The notes beneath the pieces are model-generated. The model saw only the letters and a program-made list of their open reading frames with translations. It searched no databases and had not been told where the DNA came from. The position numbers and the translations under genes are program-made. From NCBI RefSeq assembly GCF_027474845.2, contig NZ_CP107031.2, positions 2,060,501 to 2,124,500 of the forward strand: a stretch of 64,000 nt of DNA. Direction: 5' to 3'. Numbering within the stretch: the first letter of the stretch is position 1; every line of letters begins with the position of its first letter. This stretch comes from Maribacter aestuarii (lineage in GTDB: Bacteria > Bacteroidota > Bacteroidia > Flavobacteriales > Flavobacteriaceae). Below, piece after piece: positions 1 to 9,032 of the stretch.

Positions 1-938
1 AGGACATTATAGTCCGTGTCCTTAAAAATGGGAAGGTTGGAATACAGATTTCCCAATGTTCTTCGTTTGTAGTTGGCGAAGAATTCTTTTTGATTCTCTT
101 TCTCCTTTTTCTTTTCTTCTAGCTGCTTGTTCAAGGCATTAACATCGGTAGAATCAATATCCGCCTCAAAAAGTTCATCGGCATCTACTTTCGTCCCGAA
201 AAGACCCGACTTTACCTTAAAATAAGAATCGGTTTTTACATTCTTTTTAATGATTTGATTAAAACGTTCTTCCAAATTTTCCAAATCCAGACGTTTGCTT
301 TTGTCATACAGTTCTGAGGCTTTGATCAGGCTCAGTTTTTGTTCATCATCATCTTCGTTGCCATATAAGTCTCCAAGACTCTCGGTATAGTAGGTGTCAT
401 TCTTTGGAACCGTGCGCAAGACACTATCCAAAAATGATTTGTTGAACGCATCTATTGTGGATTCTTTTATGGAGTAATTGGTCTTATCAATCGTGTTTTG
501 GTAAGATTCCCTAAGAAATAAACGTTTTTTTGTGTATCCGTATTGGTAGTTTTTCTCTAGATTCTCTTCCACCAAATCTATAATTTCCCTTGGGGTATAG
601 TTCTTATTGGAAACGATTACTTCTTTAAGTTCTATAGCCTTTGGGCTTAGGTAAATTACTTTTCCGTCAAACTCGTTCAATGGTTTTCCAATGGATTCGT
701 AGCCTATACAGGATACTCTAAGGGAGTCGTTCTCAGTAACGTCACCATTTAATTGAAACAAAAATCTACCTTCTTCATTGGTAATGACACCGCTGTTGTT
801 CAATAAAACCGTTACGTAAGGAATGGGTTTTTGTGTAGACGAGTCCAGTACGACCGAGGTAAGTGTTTGCGCTTGGAGAAAGTTGAATACGAAACAGGTA
901 AAAATTAAATAGAATAACGACTTGGAATTGATTTTCAT
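1..938 (-). CDS. Secreted protein with carboxypeptidase-like regulatory domain (3' end outside window)
   Basis: Reading leftward from ATG at 938 the frame stays open to base 1, giving 312 residues of a longer protein. Residues 1-24 form a signal peptide (MKINSKSLFYLIFTCF..., ending LQAQ). Residues about 25-100 match the CarboxypepD_reg-like beta-sandwich of Bacteroidota: PIPYVTVLLNNSGVITNEEG, then SCIGYESIG and ELKEVIVSN. This domain is common at the start of outer-membrane and cell-surface proteins. The rest is charged and partly coiled-coil (runs of Lys/Glu near residue 280) and resembles the DUF5686-type large envelope proteins. That family call is an inference because the C-terminal part is missing. 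No partner gene is close; 939-1130 holds no gene. Confidence 0.75.
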   Translation of the reverse strand, partial: MKINSKSLFYLIFTCFVFNFLQAQTLTSVVLDSSTQKPIPYVTVLLNNSGVITNEEGRFLFQLNGDVTENDSLRVSCIGYESIGKPLNEFDGKVIYLSPKAIELKEVIVSNKNYTPREIIDLVEENLEKNYQYGYTKKRLFLRESYQNTIDKTNYSIKESTIDAFNKSFLDSVLRTVPKNDTYYTESLGDLYGNEDDDEQKLSLIKASELYDKSKRLDLENLEERFNQIIKKNVKTDSYFKVKSGLFGTKVDADELFEADIDSTDVNALNKQLEEKKKEKENQKEFFANYKRRTLGNLYSNLPIFKDTDYNV

Positions 939-1130
939 ACAATTGGGTTGACAGCACAAACTAAAGTATACCTATTATCAAAACCATATACTTTTTGATT
1001 TCATTAGGATGTATTTATTATTTCTTTAACGCCCGGAAGGCTTAAGTTTTGAGAAATGACGCTTTGGCCTATGAATTTGTTACAAGACCTGTGATTGGAT
1101 CTGAACTTTATATCAATTTATGAAGTACTT

Positions 1131-1280
1131 CTAGTGGCAGCCACAGTCATCCTGTCCGCAGACCTTTTGATGGGACTTTTTAGATGCGAACAACGATTTA
1201 GGAAGAAAGAACTTTTTTACAATATATCCCACGGAAAGTATCAAAGTAATATAAACCAAAGTATGTTGCAAAATGTCCAT
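1131..1280 (-). CDS. FeoB-associated Cys-rich membrane protein (small)
   Basis: This 49-residue gene lies 3 bases downstream of the feoB stop on the same strand. It starts at ATG 1280 and stops with TAG at 1131-1133. The N-terminal half is one membrane helix (LVYITLILSVGYIV), followed by a basic stretch (KKFFLPKSLFASKK) and a Cys-rich tail CGQDDCGCH. That layout, with a short anchor and three cysteines at the end, matches the FeoB-associated Cys-rich family found next to feoB in many Bacteroidota and Firmicutes. The family may bind iron or help FeoB, but its role is not proven. It is the last gene of the feoA-feoB-feo-Cys operon. Confidence 0.85.
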   Translation of the reverse strand: MDILQHTLVYITLILSVGYIVKKFFLPKSLFASKKSHQKVCGQDDCGCH

Positions 1281-1283
1281 ATT

Positions 1284-3451
1284 TTATTTCAAGATTTGAT
1301 ATGCTATTAAAGCTACAATATAAGCAAAAAGACTCATGAATACCAACTGCCCGGCAGGCCATTTCCAAGAATTTGTTTCGCGCTTCACCACTGCTAAGGT
1401 ACTCATGCATTGCATGGCAAATGCATAAAATAATAATAACGATATCCCAGAGGCAAGGTTGAACAAAGGCTTTCCGTTATTGGGATTTACCTCTGCCGCC
1501 ATTCTGTATTTTATGGTTTCTTCTTCATCATTCCCAACACTATAAATCGTGGCTAAAGTTCCCACAAAGACTTCCCTTGCCGCAAACGAGGTCAGTACTG
1601 CAATCCCTATTTTCCAATCATATCCTAACGGACGTACAATGGGCTCAATTGCTTTACCCATGTAGCCCATATAAGAATGTTCCAGTTTATAACTGGCTAT
1701 TTCTTGGTTTATGGCACGTTCTTCTAATTCGGTTTTTTCAAGGGCTTCGGAATCTTGGAGTTTACTCTGAATGTATGCTTGGCTGTAAGGGCTAAATCCA
1801 TCTTTTTCTACTCTTTCGGAAACAATCTGTTCGGCATTCTTAAAATCGTCTGAAAATCCGTTAGAGCCTAAGAACCAAAGGATGATTGAAATAGCAAGTA
1901 TGATTTTACCTGCACCAAAAACAAAGCTCTTGGTCTTTTCTAAGACCGTAAAACCAACATTTTTTAGTAGGGGAAGCTTGTAATTGGGCATTTCCACTAC
2001 AAAAAACGGTCTACTCTGAATCTTGAGAATCCTGTTTAAGATCATAGCGGATAGAATGGCCGCTGCAAATCCTAATAAGTATAAAAGCATTAATGTAAGT
2101 GCTTTGTAGCCTAATCCTAAAAATCGCCCTTCGGGAATTACTAAGGCGATAATGATGACATAAATAGGGAGTCTGGCGGAGCAAGTCGTAAAGGGAGTAA
2201 CCAAAATAGTTATGAGGCGTTCTTTCCAACTTTCAATAGTTCTTGTTGCCATAATCGCTGGAATAGCACAAGCAGTTCCTGAAATTAGGGGCACGACACT
2301 CTTGCCACTTAGTCCAAAGGGACGCATAATCCGGTCCATAAGAAAGACCACCCTGCTCATATAGCCTGTCTCCTCAAGCAAAGAAATAAAAAGGAACAAA
2401 AAAGCTATTTGAGGTATAAAGATGACTATGCCGCTTATACCGATTAGAATACCCTCTGCAATTAAATCGGTAAAAACCCCAGCGGGAAGATTGTCTTTTA
2501 CCCACTCACTTGTTGAGGCGAAAAATGCATCAATTAAGTCCATCGGGTACTCACTCCAGCTATATAGGGTTTGAAATATAGTAAGCAGGATAATAAAAAA
2601 GATAAGATATCCAAAAACCTTGTGCGTTAGTATTTTATCCAGGCCTGCACGGAACCCCTTAGCGGCATTCGCATCTACTTTATAAGTTTCCTTTAAAATT
2701 CCGTTTATGAACTGGTACCTGAGAATGGTCTCCTTTTGTTGTAAACGTTTTAGTTCAGATTTGGATTTAGTGGCAAAGGAAGAAGTGTCCTTTATCAGTT
2801 TTTTCTCAATAGGCATAAAGTTCACATCCTGAGTGATAACCAGCCAAAGCTTATACAAGTCCTCTTTTGGGAATGTGGTCCTAAGACGCTCAAAATATTT
2901 GGGATCAATAACCGTGGTATCCACGTTAGGAACTTTGGATAAATTTTTAAAATCTCCAATCAGTTCTTTTAGCCTTTCAATTCCGGTACCTCTCCTTGTG
3001 CTTACCAGGGCAACCTTGGCATTTAGCTTTTCCTCTAATAAGGATATATCAATACTAATTCCTTTTCTGGACATCCTATCGGCCATATTAATGACCAGAA
3101 TTGCAGGAATTTTAAGGTCCTTTATCTGCGTAAATAAAAGTAAATTTCTTTTGAGGTTTTCTACATCGGACACTACCACTGCTACATCTGGGTGGTCCTT
3201 TGCATTCTTGTTCAGCAGTAGTTCTACCGCAACACTTTCATCAAGGGAAGTGGTGTTAAGACTGTAGGTGCCGGGTAAGTCTAATATATGCGCCTTAACG
3301 CCTCTGGGAAGTTTACAGACTCCCTCTTTTTTTCGACCGTAATGCCTGGGTAGTTACCTACTTTTTGTTTAAGACCTGTAAGCTGGTTAAAAACCGAAGT
3401 CTTGCCGGTATTGGGGTTTCCTATGAGCGCAACTTTTATCTCCTTGCTCAT
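1284..3451 (-). CDS. feoB: Ferrous iron transport protein B, FeoB (frameshifted near the N-terminus)
   Basis: FeoB is an inner-membrane Fe(II) uptake protein with a cytosolic G domain. From ATG 3451 the first frame shows the P-loop [16 protein letters not shown] and [10 protein letters not shown]. It then runs out after 56 residues, at a TAG near 3282. The remaining protein ([20 protein letters not shown]..., G4 motif NMAD, gate and membrane segments to QILK) continues in the next frame to 1284. The break lies in a run of seven A on the coding strand (T at 3327-3333 on the plus strand). One more A restores an unbroken protein of 722 residues, normal for the family. The start overlaps the feoA stop as ATGA. 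A sequencing error is more likely than a true loss. As written, an internal start near 3179 would give a 631-residue protein without the P-loop. Confidence 0.9.
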
Positions 3452-3693
3452 AGTCCAACTGCCTCATCAACGATATCCAATGCAATGAGTAATGCCATCT
3501 TTCTGCGGATGGCAATATGGGTCCCGTTTACGTTAATATATATTGGATCCTTTAAGGGAGCTACCTGCACCATTTCGACTTCATTTCCTGGTAAACAACC
3601 CAATTCCAGTAATTTTATGGGAATGATATCCCCAGAAAATTCTTTGATGATTCCTTTCTGTCCACGTCGCAAATGAGCTACTGTAATCTCCAA
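3448..3693 (-). CDS. feoA: Ferrous iron transport protein A, FeoA
   Basis: This 81-residue cytosolic SH3-like protein is of normal FeoA length. Typical family features are visible: a beta-rich fold with [15 protein letters not shown] near the start, the [20 protein letters not shown] core, and the ending [19 protein letters not shown]. FeoA is thought to bind FeoB and influence its G domain. It is the first gene of the operon and its TGA overlaps the feoB ATG (ATGA, 3451-3448), so the two are probably translationally coupled. A TACTTTTG promoter box lies 29 bases upstream of its start. The order feoA-feoB-Cys-rich protein makes the assignment safe. Confidence 0.95.
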   Translation of the reverse strand: MEITVAHLRRGQKGIIKEFSGDIIPIKLLELGCLPGNEVEMVQVAPLKDPIYINVNGTHIAIRRKMALLIALDIVDEAVGL

Positions 3694-3722
3694 TTTTTAT
3701 TTAGATTGATTATAAGTAAGAA

Positions 3723-3730
3723 CAAAAGTA
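3723..3730 (-). promoter_or_regulatory. Bacteroidota-type -7 promoter box for the feo operon
   Basis: On the minus strand the sequence TACTTTTG is an exact match to the TAnnTTTG -7 consensus of the Bacteroidota primary sigma factor. It sits 29 bases before the feoA start. No clear TTTG -33 box is seen at the usual distance, and no operator for an iron regulator is obvious. Confidence 0.5.
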
Positions 3731-3912
3731 AGGGAAAAATCTTGAAATGTTCATGATAATATTTAAAAAAACCGAACAGTTTTCAGGGGTATTTGGTAGT
3801 GCGCGTCGCTGTGAGTAATTCCTCAACTAAAATGGCTACTCGAATCAATTTAAAGTTAAGTAACTACGAAGCTGCAGGGATTTTCTAATTCTTTCCACCT
3901 ATCGGGTATAAA

Positions 3913-4587
3913 CTAATCGGTATACGAAGCCTTAAGAATTTTAAGGTCCTCCATCAGTTTTTCAATATCCTCAGTTTTGGTGCCGTCGTAGAAGCCTCGA
4001 ATACGGCGCTCCTTATCCACCAAAATAAAATTTTCTGTATGTATCATGTCAAAAGGACCACCGTCCCCATCGGTTTTTACGGCTAGGTACGATTTTCTGG
4101 CGAGTTCATAAATTTCCTTTTTATCGCCGGTAACCAAATTCCATTTTTTGTCATCAACCCCTTTTTCCAACGCATATTTTTTTAGCTGTTCTACCGAATC
4201 TATTTCAGGGGTTACGGAATGCGATAACAATAAAACCTCTTGATCATCGTGAAGTTCATTTTGGATAACGGCCATATTCTTGGTCATTATGGGGCAGATG
4301 GTAGGGCAGGTCGTAAAAAAGAAATCGGCAATATAAATACGGTCCTTGTAATCTTCTTGAGTTACTTCCTCGCCATTTTGATTTATTAATGAAAAGTCGG
4401 CAATCGTGTGGTATTTACGAATGTGTTGAATTTCTTCGGGAACCAGCTCAGAATTGACCATGGCAGGTGAATAGACCGGGAGAATTTGTTGAGGTTGAAG
4501 GGCGTTGTAGAACAAGTAAACAATTACTACGGACAGCCCAAAAAGCACCATCCCGAAAAACTTGTATTTACTAAAAAAGGAGCGCAT
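3913..4587 (-). CDS. SCO1/SenC family copper chaperone
   Basis: A membrane-anchored thioredoxin-fold protein of about 224 residues. An N-terminal helix (about residues 13-30, MVLFGLSVVIVYLFYNAL) anchors it, with the domain outside the inner membrane. The copper motif FFFTTCPTICPIMTKNM supplies the paired cysteines C94 and C98 (CxxxC), and MIHTENFILVD near residue 185 supplies the conserved His. SCO proteins deliver copper to the CuA centre of cytochrome c oxidase or act as thiol reductants. ATG 4587 is chosen over a GTG at 4599 because the GTG falls inside the likely promoter box, so it would not be transcribed. It is divergent from rseP. Confidence 0.9.
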   Translation of the reverse strand: MRSFFSKYKFFGMVLFGLSVVIVYLFYNALQPQQILPVYSPAMVNSELVPEEIQHIRKYHTIADFSLINQNGEEVTQEDYKDRIYIADFFFTTCPTICPIMTKNMAVIQNELHDDQEVLLLSHSVTPEIDSVEQLKKYALEKGVDDKKWNLVTGDKKEIYELARKSYLAVKTDGDGGPFDMIHTENFILVDKERRIRGFYDGTKTEDIEKLMEDLKILKASYTD

Positions 4588-4598
4588 CAATTTTTGCA

Positions 4599-4606
4599 CA
4601 AAGATA
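4599..4606 (-). promoter_or_regulatory. Bacteroidota-type -7 promoter box for the SCO gene
   Basis: TATCTTTG on the minus strand matches TAnnTTTG exactly. The implied transcript start lies only a few bases before ATG 4587, so the leader would be very short. This box decides against the longer GTG reading frame. Confidence 0.45.
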
Positions 4607-4713
4607 AGCTACCCTTTGGAGTGTATCAATATTGGGGAATGTAATAGCTGCCAAAATATTCTTAAAATGAAGGTGGCTGGAACGGTTTCTTTTTTTAAGA
4701 CTATGTAAAAACG

Positions 4714-4721
4714 TACTTTTG
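4714..4721 (+). promoter_or_regulatory. Bacteroidota-type -7 promoter box for rseP
   Basis: TACTTTTG is an exact TAnnTTTG match 26 bases before the rseP ATG, with a T-rich stretch upstream in place of a clear -33 box. With the SCO box it forms a divergent promoter region between 4588 and 4747. Confidence 0.5.
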
Positions 4722-4747
4722 TCCGATTTTAATTTTAGAAGAAGCTG

Positions 4748-6103
4748 ATGAGCCCCATTATTATAAAGACGATACAATTCTTTTTAAGTCTTTCACTACT
4801 TATAGTTTTGCACGAGTTGGGACATTTTATCCCAGCAAAATTGTTCAAGACTAGAGTAGAGAAGTTTTACCTTTTCTTTGATGTAAAGTTTTCCTTGTTC
4901 AAAAAGAAAATAGGAGAAACAGTCTACGGTATTGGGTGGTTACCCTTGGGAGGTTATGTAAAAATAGCCGGGATGATAGATGAGAGTATGGATACCGAGG
5001 CCATGAAAGAGGAGCCCAAACCTTGGGAGTTTCGTAGTAAACCGGCATGGCAACGACTCATTATTATGTTGGGTGGCGTTACGGTGAACTTCATTTTGGC
5101 GGTCATCATCTACATCGGATTGGCTTATGCCTACGGAGATCAATTTATAGCCAACGACAGTCTTAAGGATGGTGTTTATGTCAATGAGACTGCTATAGGA
5201 GATAAAGTGGGTATTCAGACTGGGGATAAAATACTTTCGGTAGATGGCGAGCCTATAGATGATTTTAATAAAATTATCCTTGAGCTGATCAATGGTAATA
5301 CGTTTACCATCGAACGAGATGGCCGGGTAATAGAGAAGGAAATCCCCGTAGATTTTATCGCTACTTTATTGGAAGATGAAGAAAAAATGCGTTTTCTAAG
5401 TCCCAGATATCCATTCGTTATAGGTTCTATTCCCGAGGAGTCTTCCAACAAGGATTCCGGGATAGAAGTAAAGGATGAAATCATTGCCATAGGCGGCGAT
5501 ACCTTTACCTACTTTGATGAGGCAAAGGAAATACTTGAAAAATACAAAGGACAGCAGATTGATTTGAAGATAAAAAGAGAAGGTGCTGGAGAACTTCAGA
5601 TTCCTGTAATTATAAGTGACTCTGCAACTATTGGCGTTGGTCTTGGAGGACTAAGTTTTGAAGATCTTGAAAATAGGGATATACTGAAATTGGAAACAAC
5701 TACCTATTCCTTTCTAGAATCTATTCCCGCAGGTATTGAGATGGGGGTAAGTACCCTTACGGGTTACGTAAAGCAGATGAAAAAGATATTCAATCCGTCT
5801 ACCGGTGCCTATAAAGGTGTCGGCGGTTTTGCGGCCATTGGTGGTCTTTTTCCAGATGGTTGGAATTGGCCCGCATTCTGGAGTGCTACGGCATTCATTT
5901 CCATCATTTTGGCTTTTATGAATATATTGCCCATTCCCGCGCTGGATGGCGGTCATGTTATGTTTCTATTATATGAAATAGTATCGGGTAGAAAGCCAAG
6001 CGACAAGTTTTTGGAATATGCGCAAATGATTGGCTTTTTCTTGTTGATAGCACTTTTATTGTTCGCCAATGGTAACGATGTCTATAAGTGGCTTTTTAAA
6101 TAG
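4748..6103 (+). CDS. rseP: RIP metalloprotease RseP (site-2 protease)
   Basis: A membrane zinc protease of the M50 family that cuts membrane-embedded substrates such as anti-sigma factors and leftover signal peptides. The zinc motif HELGH is at residues 22-26 in the first membrane helix. The second conserved motif NILPIPALDGGH lies near residue 392 and carries the third metal ligand, Asp. Between them are two PDZ regions; the ligand loops can be seen near GIQTGDKILSVDGEPI and GIEVKDEIIAIGGDTF. The length of 451 residues is normal for Bacteroidota RseP. It stands as a single gene with its own promoter, divergent from the SCO gene. Confidence 0.95.
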   Translation: MSPIIIKTIQFFLSLSLLIVLHELGHFIPAKLFKTRVEKFYLFFDVKFSLFKKKIGETVYGIGWLPLGGYVKIAGMIDESMDTEAMKEEPKPWEFRSKPAWQRLIIMLGGVTVNFILAVIIYIGLAYAYGDQFIANDSLKDGVYVNETAIGDKVGIQTGDKILSVDGEPIDDFNKIILELINGNTFTIERDGRVIEKEIPVDFIATLLEDEEKMRFLSPRYPFVIGSIPEESSNKDSGIEVKDEIIAIGGDTFTYFDEAKEILEKYKGQQIDLKIKREGAGELQIPVIISDSATIGVGLGGLSFEDLENRDILKLETTTYSFLESIPAGIEMGVSTLTGYVKQMKKIFNPSTGAYKGVGGFAAIGGLFPDGWNWPAFWSATAFISIILAFMNILPIPALDGGHVMFLLYEIVSGRKPSDKFLEYAQMIGFFLLIALLLFANGNDVYKWLFK

Positions 6104-6248
6104 GATTTTTGATCGTTAGCCCACCAAGAAGGAAACTAGCCCACGTTTTTTGGCAGTATATCGAGAATTTATCTTAGAATAGTCCTATCCACTTACCTTA
6201 GAGTAAAATAAGATTGTAGCAATACAATTTCCCAAATGTATACTACCT

Positions 6249-7115
6249 ATGAAAACCTACAAAATAGCACTTCTTGTGCTCTCTTCTGTTGTTATTACTT
6301 TAGCTGCATGTTCCAAGTATGGTAATGAATTATCCTATGTGGAGTATGGCACACTCTCGGTACAACTTACGGATGCGCCCTTTCCCTACGACTTTGTATC
6401 TGAGGCCAATGTCACCATATTTAAAATAGATGCACGTCATAAGAATCCTTCTGACACTGAAAATCTGGATGATAACTCAAATTTTATAACCCTTTTTGAA
6501 GGTGAAATGACCGTTAATCTTTTGGAGCTTACAAACGGAGTAACCAAGAGTATGGGTGAGATTGAAGTTCCCGTGGGCACTTATGATTTAGTACGGGTTT
6601 ACGTTTCTAATGGAAATGTACTATTGACGGATGGAACTATTTATGATTTAAAAGTTCCTAGTGGAGAACAAACCGGGATTAAGGTCTTCATAAAACCATC
6701 TATTGAAGTGGTAACCCAATTATCAAGCGATTTACTTTTGGATTTTGATGTAAATAAATCGTTTGTGCCGAAAGGAAACGTAAATGCTGTGTCCGGTATC
6801 ACTGGATTCAATTTTAAACCTGTTATTAGAGCTTCCAATATGAGTATGGCGGGGAGCTTGTCCGGTATGATAAGCACTGTTGAGGATGAAGTTAGTATGC
6901 CCTTAGAAGGCGCAATGATAAGTGTTTTTTCTGGCGATACCCAAGTGACCTCTGCATTTTCAGATGCAACAGGGGGCTATACAATTCTTGGTCTTGAGGC
7001 TGGCAGTTACAGAGTAGTTGTTGAAGCTTTAAATTACGCTGAGGCGAGTGTAGAAGTAGTAACTATCGTAGTTGCAAATGAAACCTCATTAGATTTTGAA
7101 TTGACTTTAAACTAA
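6249..7115 (+). CDS. DUF4382 lipoprotein with C-terminal carboxypeptidase-like domain
   Basis: A 288-residue predicted lipoprotein: the signal peptide ends in a lipobox LAAC with the acylated Cys at residue 21. Residues about 33-190 match the DUF4382 pattern (GTLSVQLTDAPFPYDFVSEA, ... GEIEVPVGTYDLVRVYVSNG). Residues about 200-288 form a carboxypeptidase regulatory-like beta-sandwich (LEGAMISVFSGDTQVTSAFS, GGYTILGLEAGSYRVVVEA). Function is unknown; such proteins are exposed on the cell surface or in the periplasm of marine Bacteroidota. It is a single gene followed by a strong terminator. Confidence 0.85.
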   Translation: MKTYKIALLVLSSVVITLAACSKYGNELSYVEYGTLSVQLTDAPFPYDFVSEANVTIFKIDARHKNPSDTENLDDNSNFITLFEGEMTVNLLELTNGVTKSMGEIEVPVGTYDLVRVYVSNGNVLLTDGTIYDLKVPSGEQTGIKVFIKPSIEVVTQLSSDLLLDFDVNKSFVPKGNVNAVSGITGFNFKPVIRASNMSMAGSLSGMISTVEDEVSMPLEGAMISVFSGDTQVTSAFSDATGGYTILGLEAGSYRVVVEALNYAEASVEVVTIVVANETSLDFELTLN

Positions 7116-7136
7116 GAGTAACTTTTAAAAGTTAGG

Positions 7137-7164
7137 GCCGAGCCGTTGGGTTCGGCTTTTTATT
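7137..7164 (+). terminator. Rho-independent terminator after the DUF4382 gene
   Basis: An 8-bp stem GCCGAGCC/GGTTCGGC (7137-7144 with 7149-7156, one G-U pair) with a 4-base loop, followed by a T-rich tract to 7164. Confidence 0.85.
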
Positions 7165-7259
7165 TTACCAAAAAACAAAAAGTTACATTTTAATTATTTG
7201 GGGTATTTGAAAAAACGATTATATTTGCACCCGCTTTAAGAGATTAAAGCGGGTAATTT

Positions 7260-7333
7260 TCCTCCTTAGCTCAGTTGGTTAGAGCATCTGACTGTTAATC
7301 AGAGGGTCCTTGGTTCGAGCCCAAGAGGAGGAG
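7260..7333 (+). tRNA. tRNA-Asn (GTT)
   Basis: A full cloverleaf of 74 bases. The acceptor stem is TCCTCCT (7260-7266) with AGGAGGA (7326-7332), followed by discriminator G at 7333. The anticodon stem TCTGA/TCAGA encloses loop CTGTTAA with anticodon GTT at 7294-7296. The T arm contains GGTTCGAGCC. No CCA is encoded. No integrase or duplicated 3' end lies nearby, so there is no sign of its use as an attachment site. Confidence 0.97.
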
Positions 7334-7337
7334 CTAA

Positions 7338-7370
7338 AAAGACTTTACAGCAATGTAAGGTCTTTTTTTT
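7338..7370 (+). terminator. Rho-independent terminator after tRNA-Asn
   Basis: An 11-bp stem AAAGACTTTAC/GTAAGGTCTTT (one G-U pair) with a 6-base loop, followed by T's, a few bases after the tRNA. The 183 bases from here to 7553 show nothing else recognisable. Confidence 0.8.
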
Positions 7371-7553
7371 GTTATTGTTTTGCTAGAAGTTTATGCTAAG
7401 CTCGGTCGAAGCTGGTCAAAGTGATGGAGCTTTAAACGGGATCTATAATATTCTTCGAGGTTTTTTTGTTTCATGACTTAATAGGCTCCATTATTTTTTA
7501 AGTGTTAAAAAGGGTATGGATTTATACCAAAACGTGCATTTCATCCGTTATAT

Positions 7554-8909
7554 ATGCATTACGTCCCAAATTCTATGCATTTATTCCCAAAACCTATCTC
7601 CACTTTGCTCGTGCATCGATTTAAAATCTTTGTAGGATATCTACTTGTCTTACTCTTATTTTTCATTACTATTTCAAGTGCAAGTAATCCGGCACCAGAG
7701 AAGGTGTTAGCTAAGCAGACACTGGCAAAAAATGGAGAGGATTTAGAGGTGATTATACCAGACGCCGCTAAGCAACAAGAACTAAGTACTGCACTCCAAT
7801 CCTATTTTGAAAGGGCTATAGCTTCAGGAAAAATAGTTGGAGCGGGATTGAGTATTGTAAAGAAAGGTGCTATCATCTTATCAGAAGGATACGGTAAACG
7901 AGGTGCTAATGGTACTGCCCGGGTGGACGGGGAAACCGTCTTTAGACTTGGATCGCTTTCCAAAGGTTTTGCCGGAGTTTACATGGCCAACCTAGAACAT
8001 GAAAACAAAATAACATGGGAGGATAAGGTTGTAGATTATCTACCTGAATTCAAGTTAGGGGATAGAAATAATACGAACAAGATAAATCTTTCGCATATTT
8101 TATCACATAGTACGGGAGCGCCCTACCATAGTTTTACCAATCTTGTAGAAGCGGACCTTTCGCTTGAAACAATTGCTGCCCGTTTTAAGGAGGTAACACC
8201 CATTAGCGAACCCGGCTTGCAATATAGTTATCAAAATGCGCTCTTCGCCCTTTCCGGAGAAATAGCGCAGGCAACGACTGGAAAAGACTTGGCAACAGGT
8301 TTGTATGAACGGATATTTAAGCCATTGGGGATGTGTTCCGTTTCTATGGATTATAAAACGCTTTCCGAAAGGGAAAATGTGGCCCTTCCACATGTAAAAA
8401 GGAAACGGGGATATAGAACCTTATCACTTTCAGATAGTTATTTTAATGCAATTGCGGCAGGCGGAATAAACGCCAGCGCCCACGATATGGGTAAATGGAT
8501 GCGTTTCTTATTAGGCCATGATTCCGAAGTAATGGCTCAATCCGCATTTGATCAGGCATTTGAGCCATTTATAGAGATTCCTGGGCGGAACAAGTACTAC
8601 CACCGCTGGCCAGGTCACATAAAATCATATTACGGCTTTGGATGGCGAATCCACAAATTTTCCGATGAATTGTCTCCAGATGAAAAAACCATCTGGCACC
8701 ATGGAGGTAGCGTGAATAATTTTAGGAACGAAATTGCAGTATATCCGGAGGATGATTTGGGAATTTGTGTGCTTTTGAACAGTAATTCCAGATTGGCGAG
8801 AACGGTTATTCCGGATTTACGTCAAATCATAAAGGAGATTTATGAAAAACCTACTGCAAATATTGCCCAGAATAGTTCCACAACAACATCAGAACCTGCA
8901 AAGGGCTAG
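7554..8909 (+). CDS. Serine hydrolase, beta-lactamase/penicillin-binding-protein class C fold
   Basis: A 451-residue exported protein with a hydrophobic segment at about residues 25-45 (FKIFVGYLLVLLLFFITISS). The catalytic domain has the SxxK motif SLSK at residues 134-137, a YxN-type motif in QYSYQNALFALSG near residue 225, and HHGGS near residue 383 in place of the K-T-G triad. This is the class C beta-lactamase/esterase superfamily (PF00144). Members act as D-amino peptidases, esterases or peptidoglycan enzymes; true beta-lactamase activity should not be assumed. ATG 7554 or ATG 7575 could be the start; both keep the membrane segment. It stands alone, upstream of the mutase operon. Confidence 0.85.
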   Translation: MHYVPNSMHLFPKPISTLLVHRFKIFVGYLLVLLLFFITISSASNPAPEKVLAKQTLAKNGEDLEVIIPDAAKQQELSTALQSYFERAIASGKIVGAGLSIVKKGAIILSEGYGKRGANGTARVDGETVFRLGSLSKGFAGVYMANLEHENKITWEDKVVDYLPEFKLGDRNNTNKINLSHILSHSTGAPYHSFTNLVEADLSLETIAARFKEVTPISEPGLQYSYQNALFALSGEIAQATTGKDLATGLYERIFKPLGMCSVSMDYKTLSERENVALPHVKRKRGYRTLSLSDSYFNAIAAGGINASAHDMGKWMRFLLGHDSEVMAQSAFDQAFEPFIEIPGRNKYYHRWPGHIKSYYGFGWRIHKFSDELSPDEKTIWHHGGSVNNFRNEIAVYPEDDLGICVLLNSNSRLARTVIPDLRQIIKEIYEKPTANIAQNSSTTTSEPAKG

Positions 8910-9032
8910 ATTTCAATAAGCACCATAATCTAAGTGTTTACTTATCACTATTTGTCTTATTAAATACCTAATTTTAGGCTTGTGTAGCTCCTTGGTAAAG
9001 GAGCAAGAATATTCAAATGAATAATCAGTACA

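Noticed and set aside
775..957. Minus-strand ORF of 60 residues over the first gene's start
   Set aside because: Out of frame with the CarboxypepD_reg-like protein, which clearly explains the region with a signal peptide.
7260..7333. tRNA-Asn as an integration site
   Set aside because: No integrase, duplicated tRNA 3' end or codon-use shift is seen near it.
7554..8909. Call as a true beta-lactamase
   Set aside because: The SxxK and YxN motifs are shared by many esterases and peptidases; the KTG box is replaced by HHGGS-type residues, so resistance should not be inferred.
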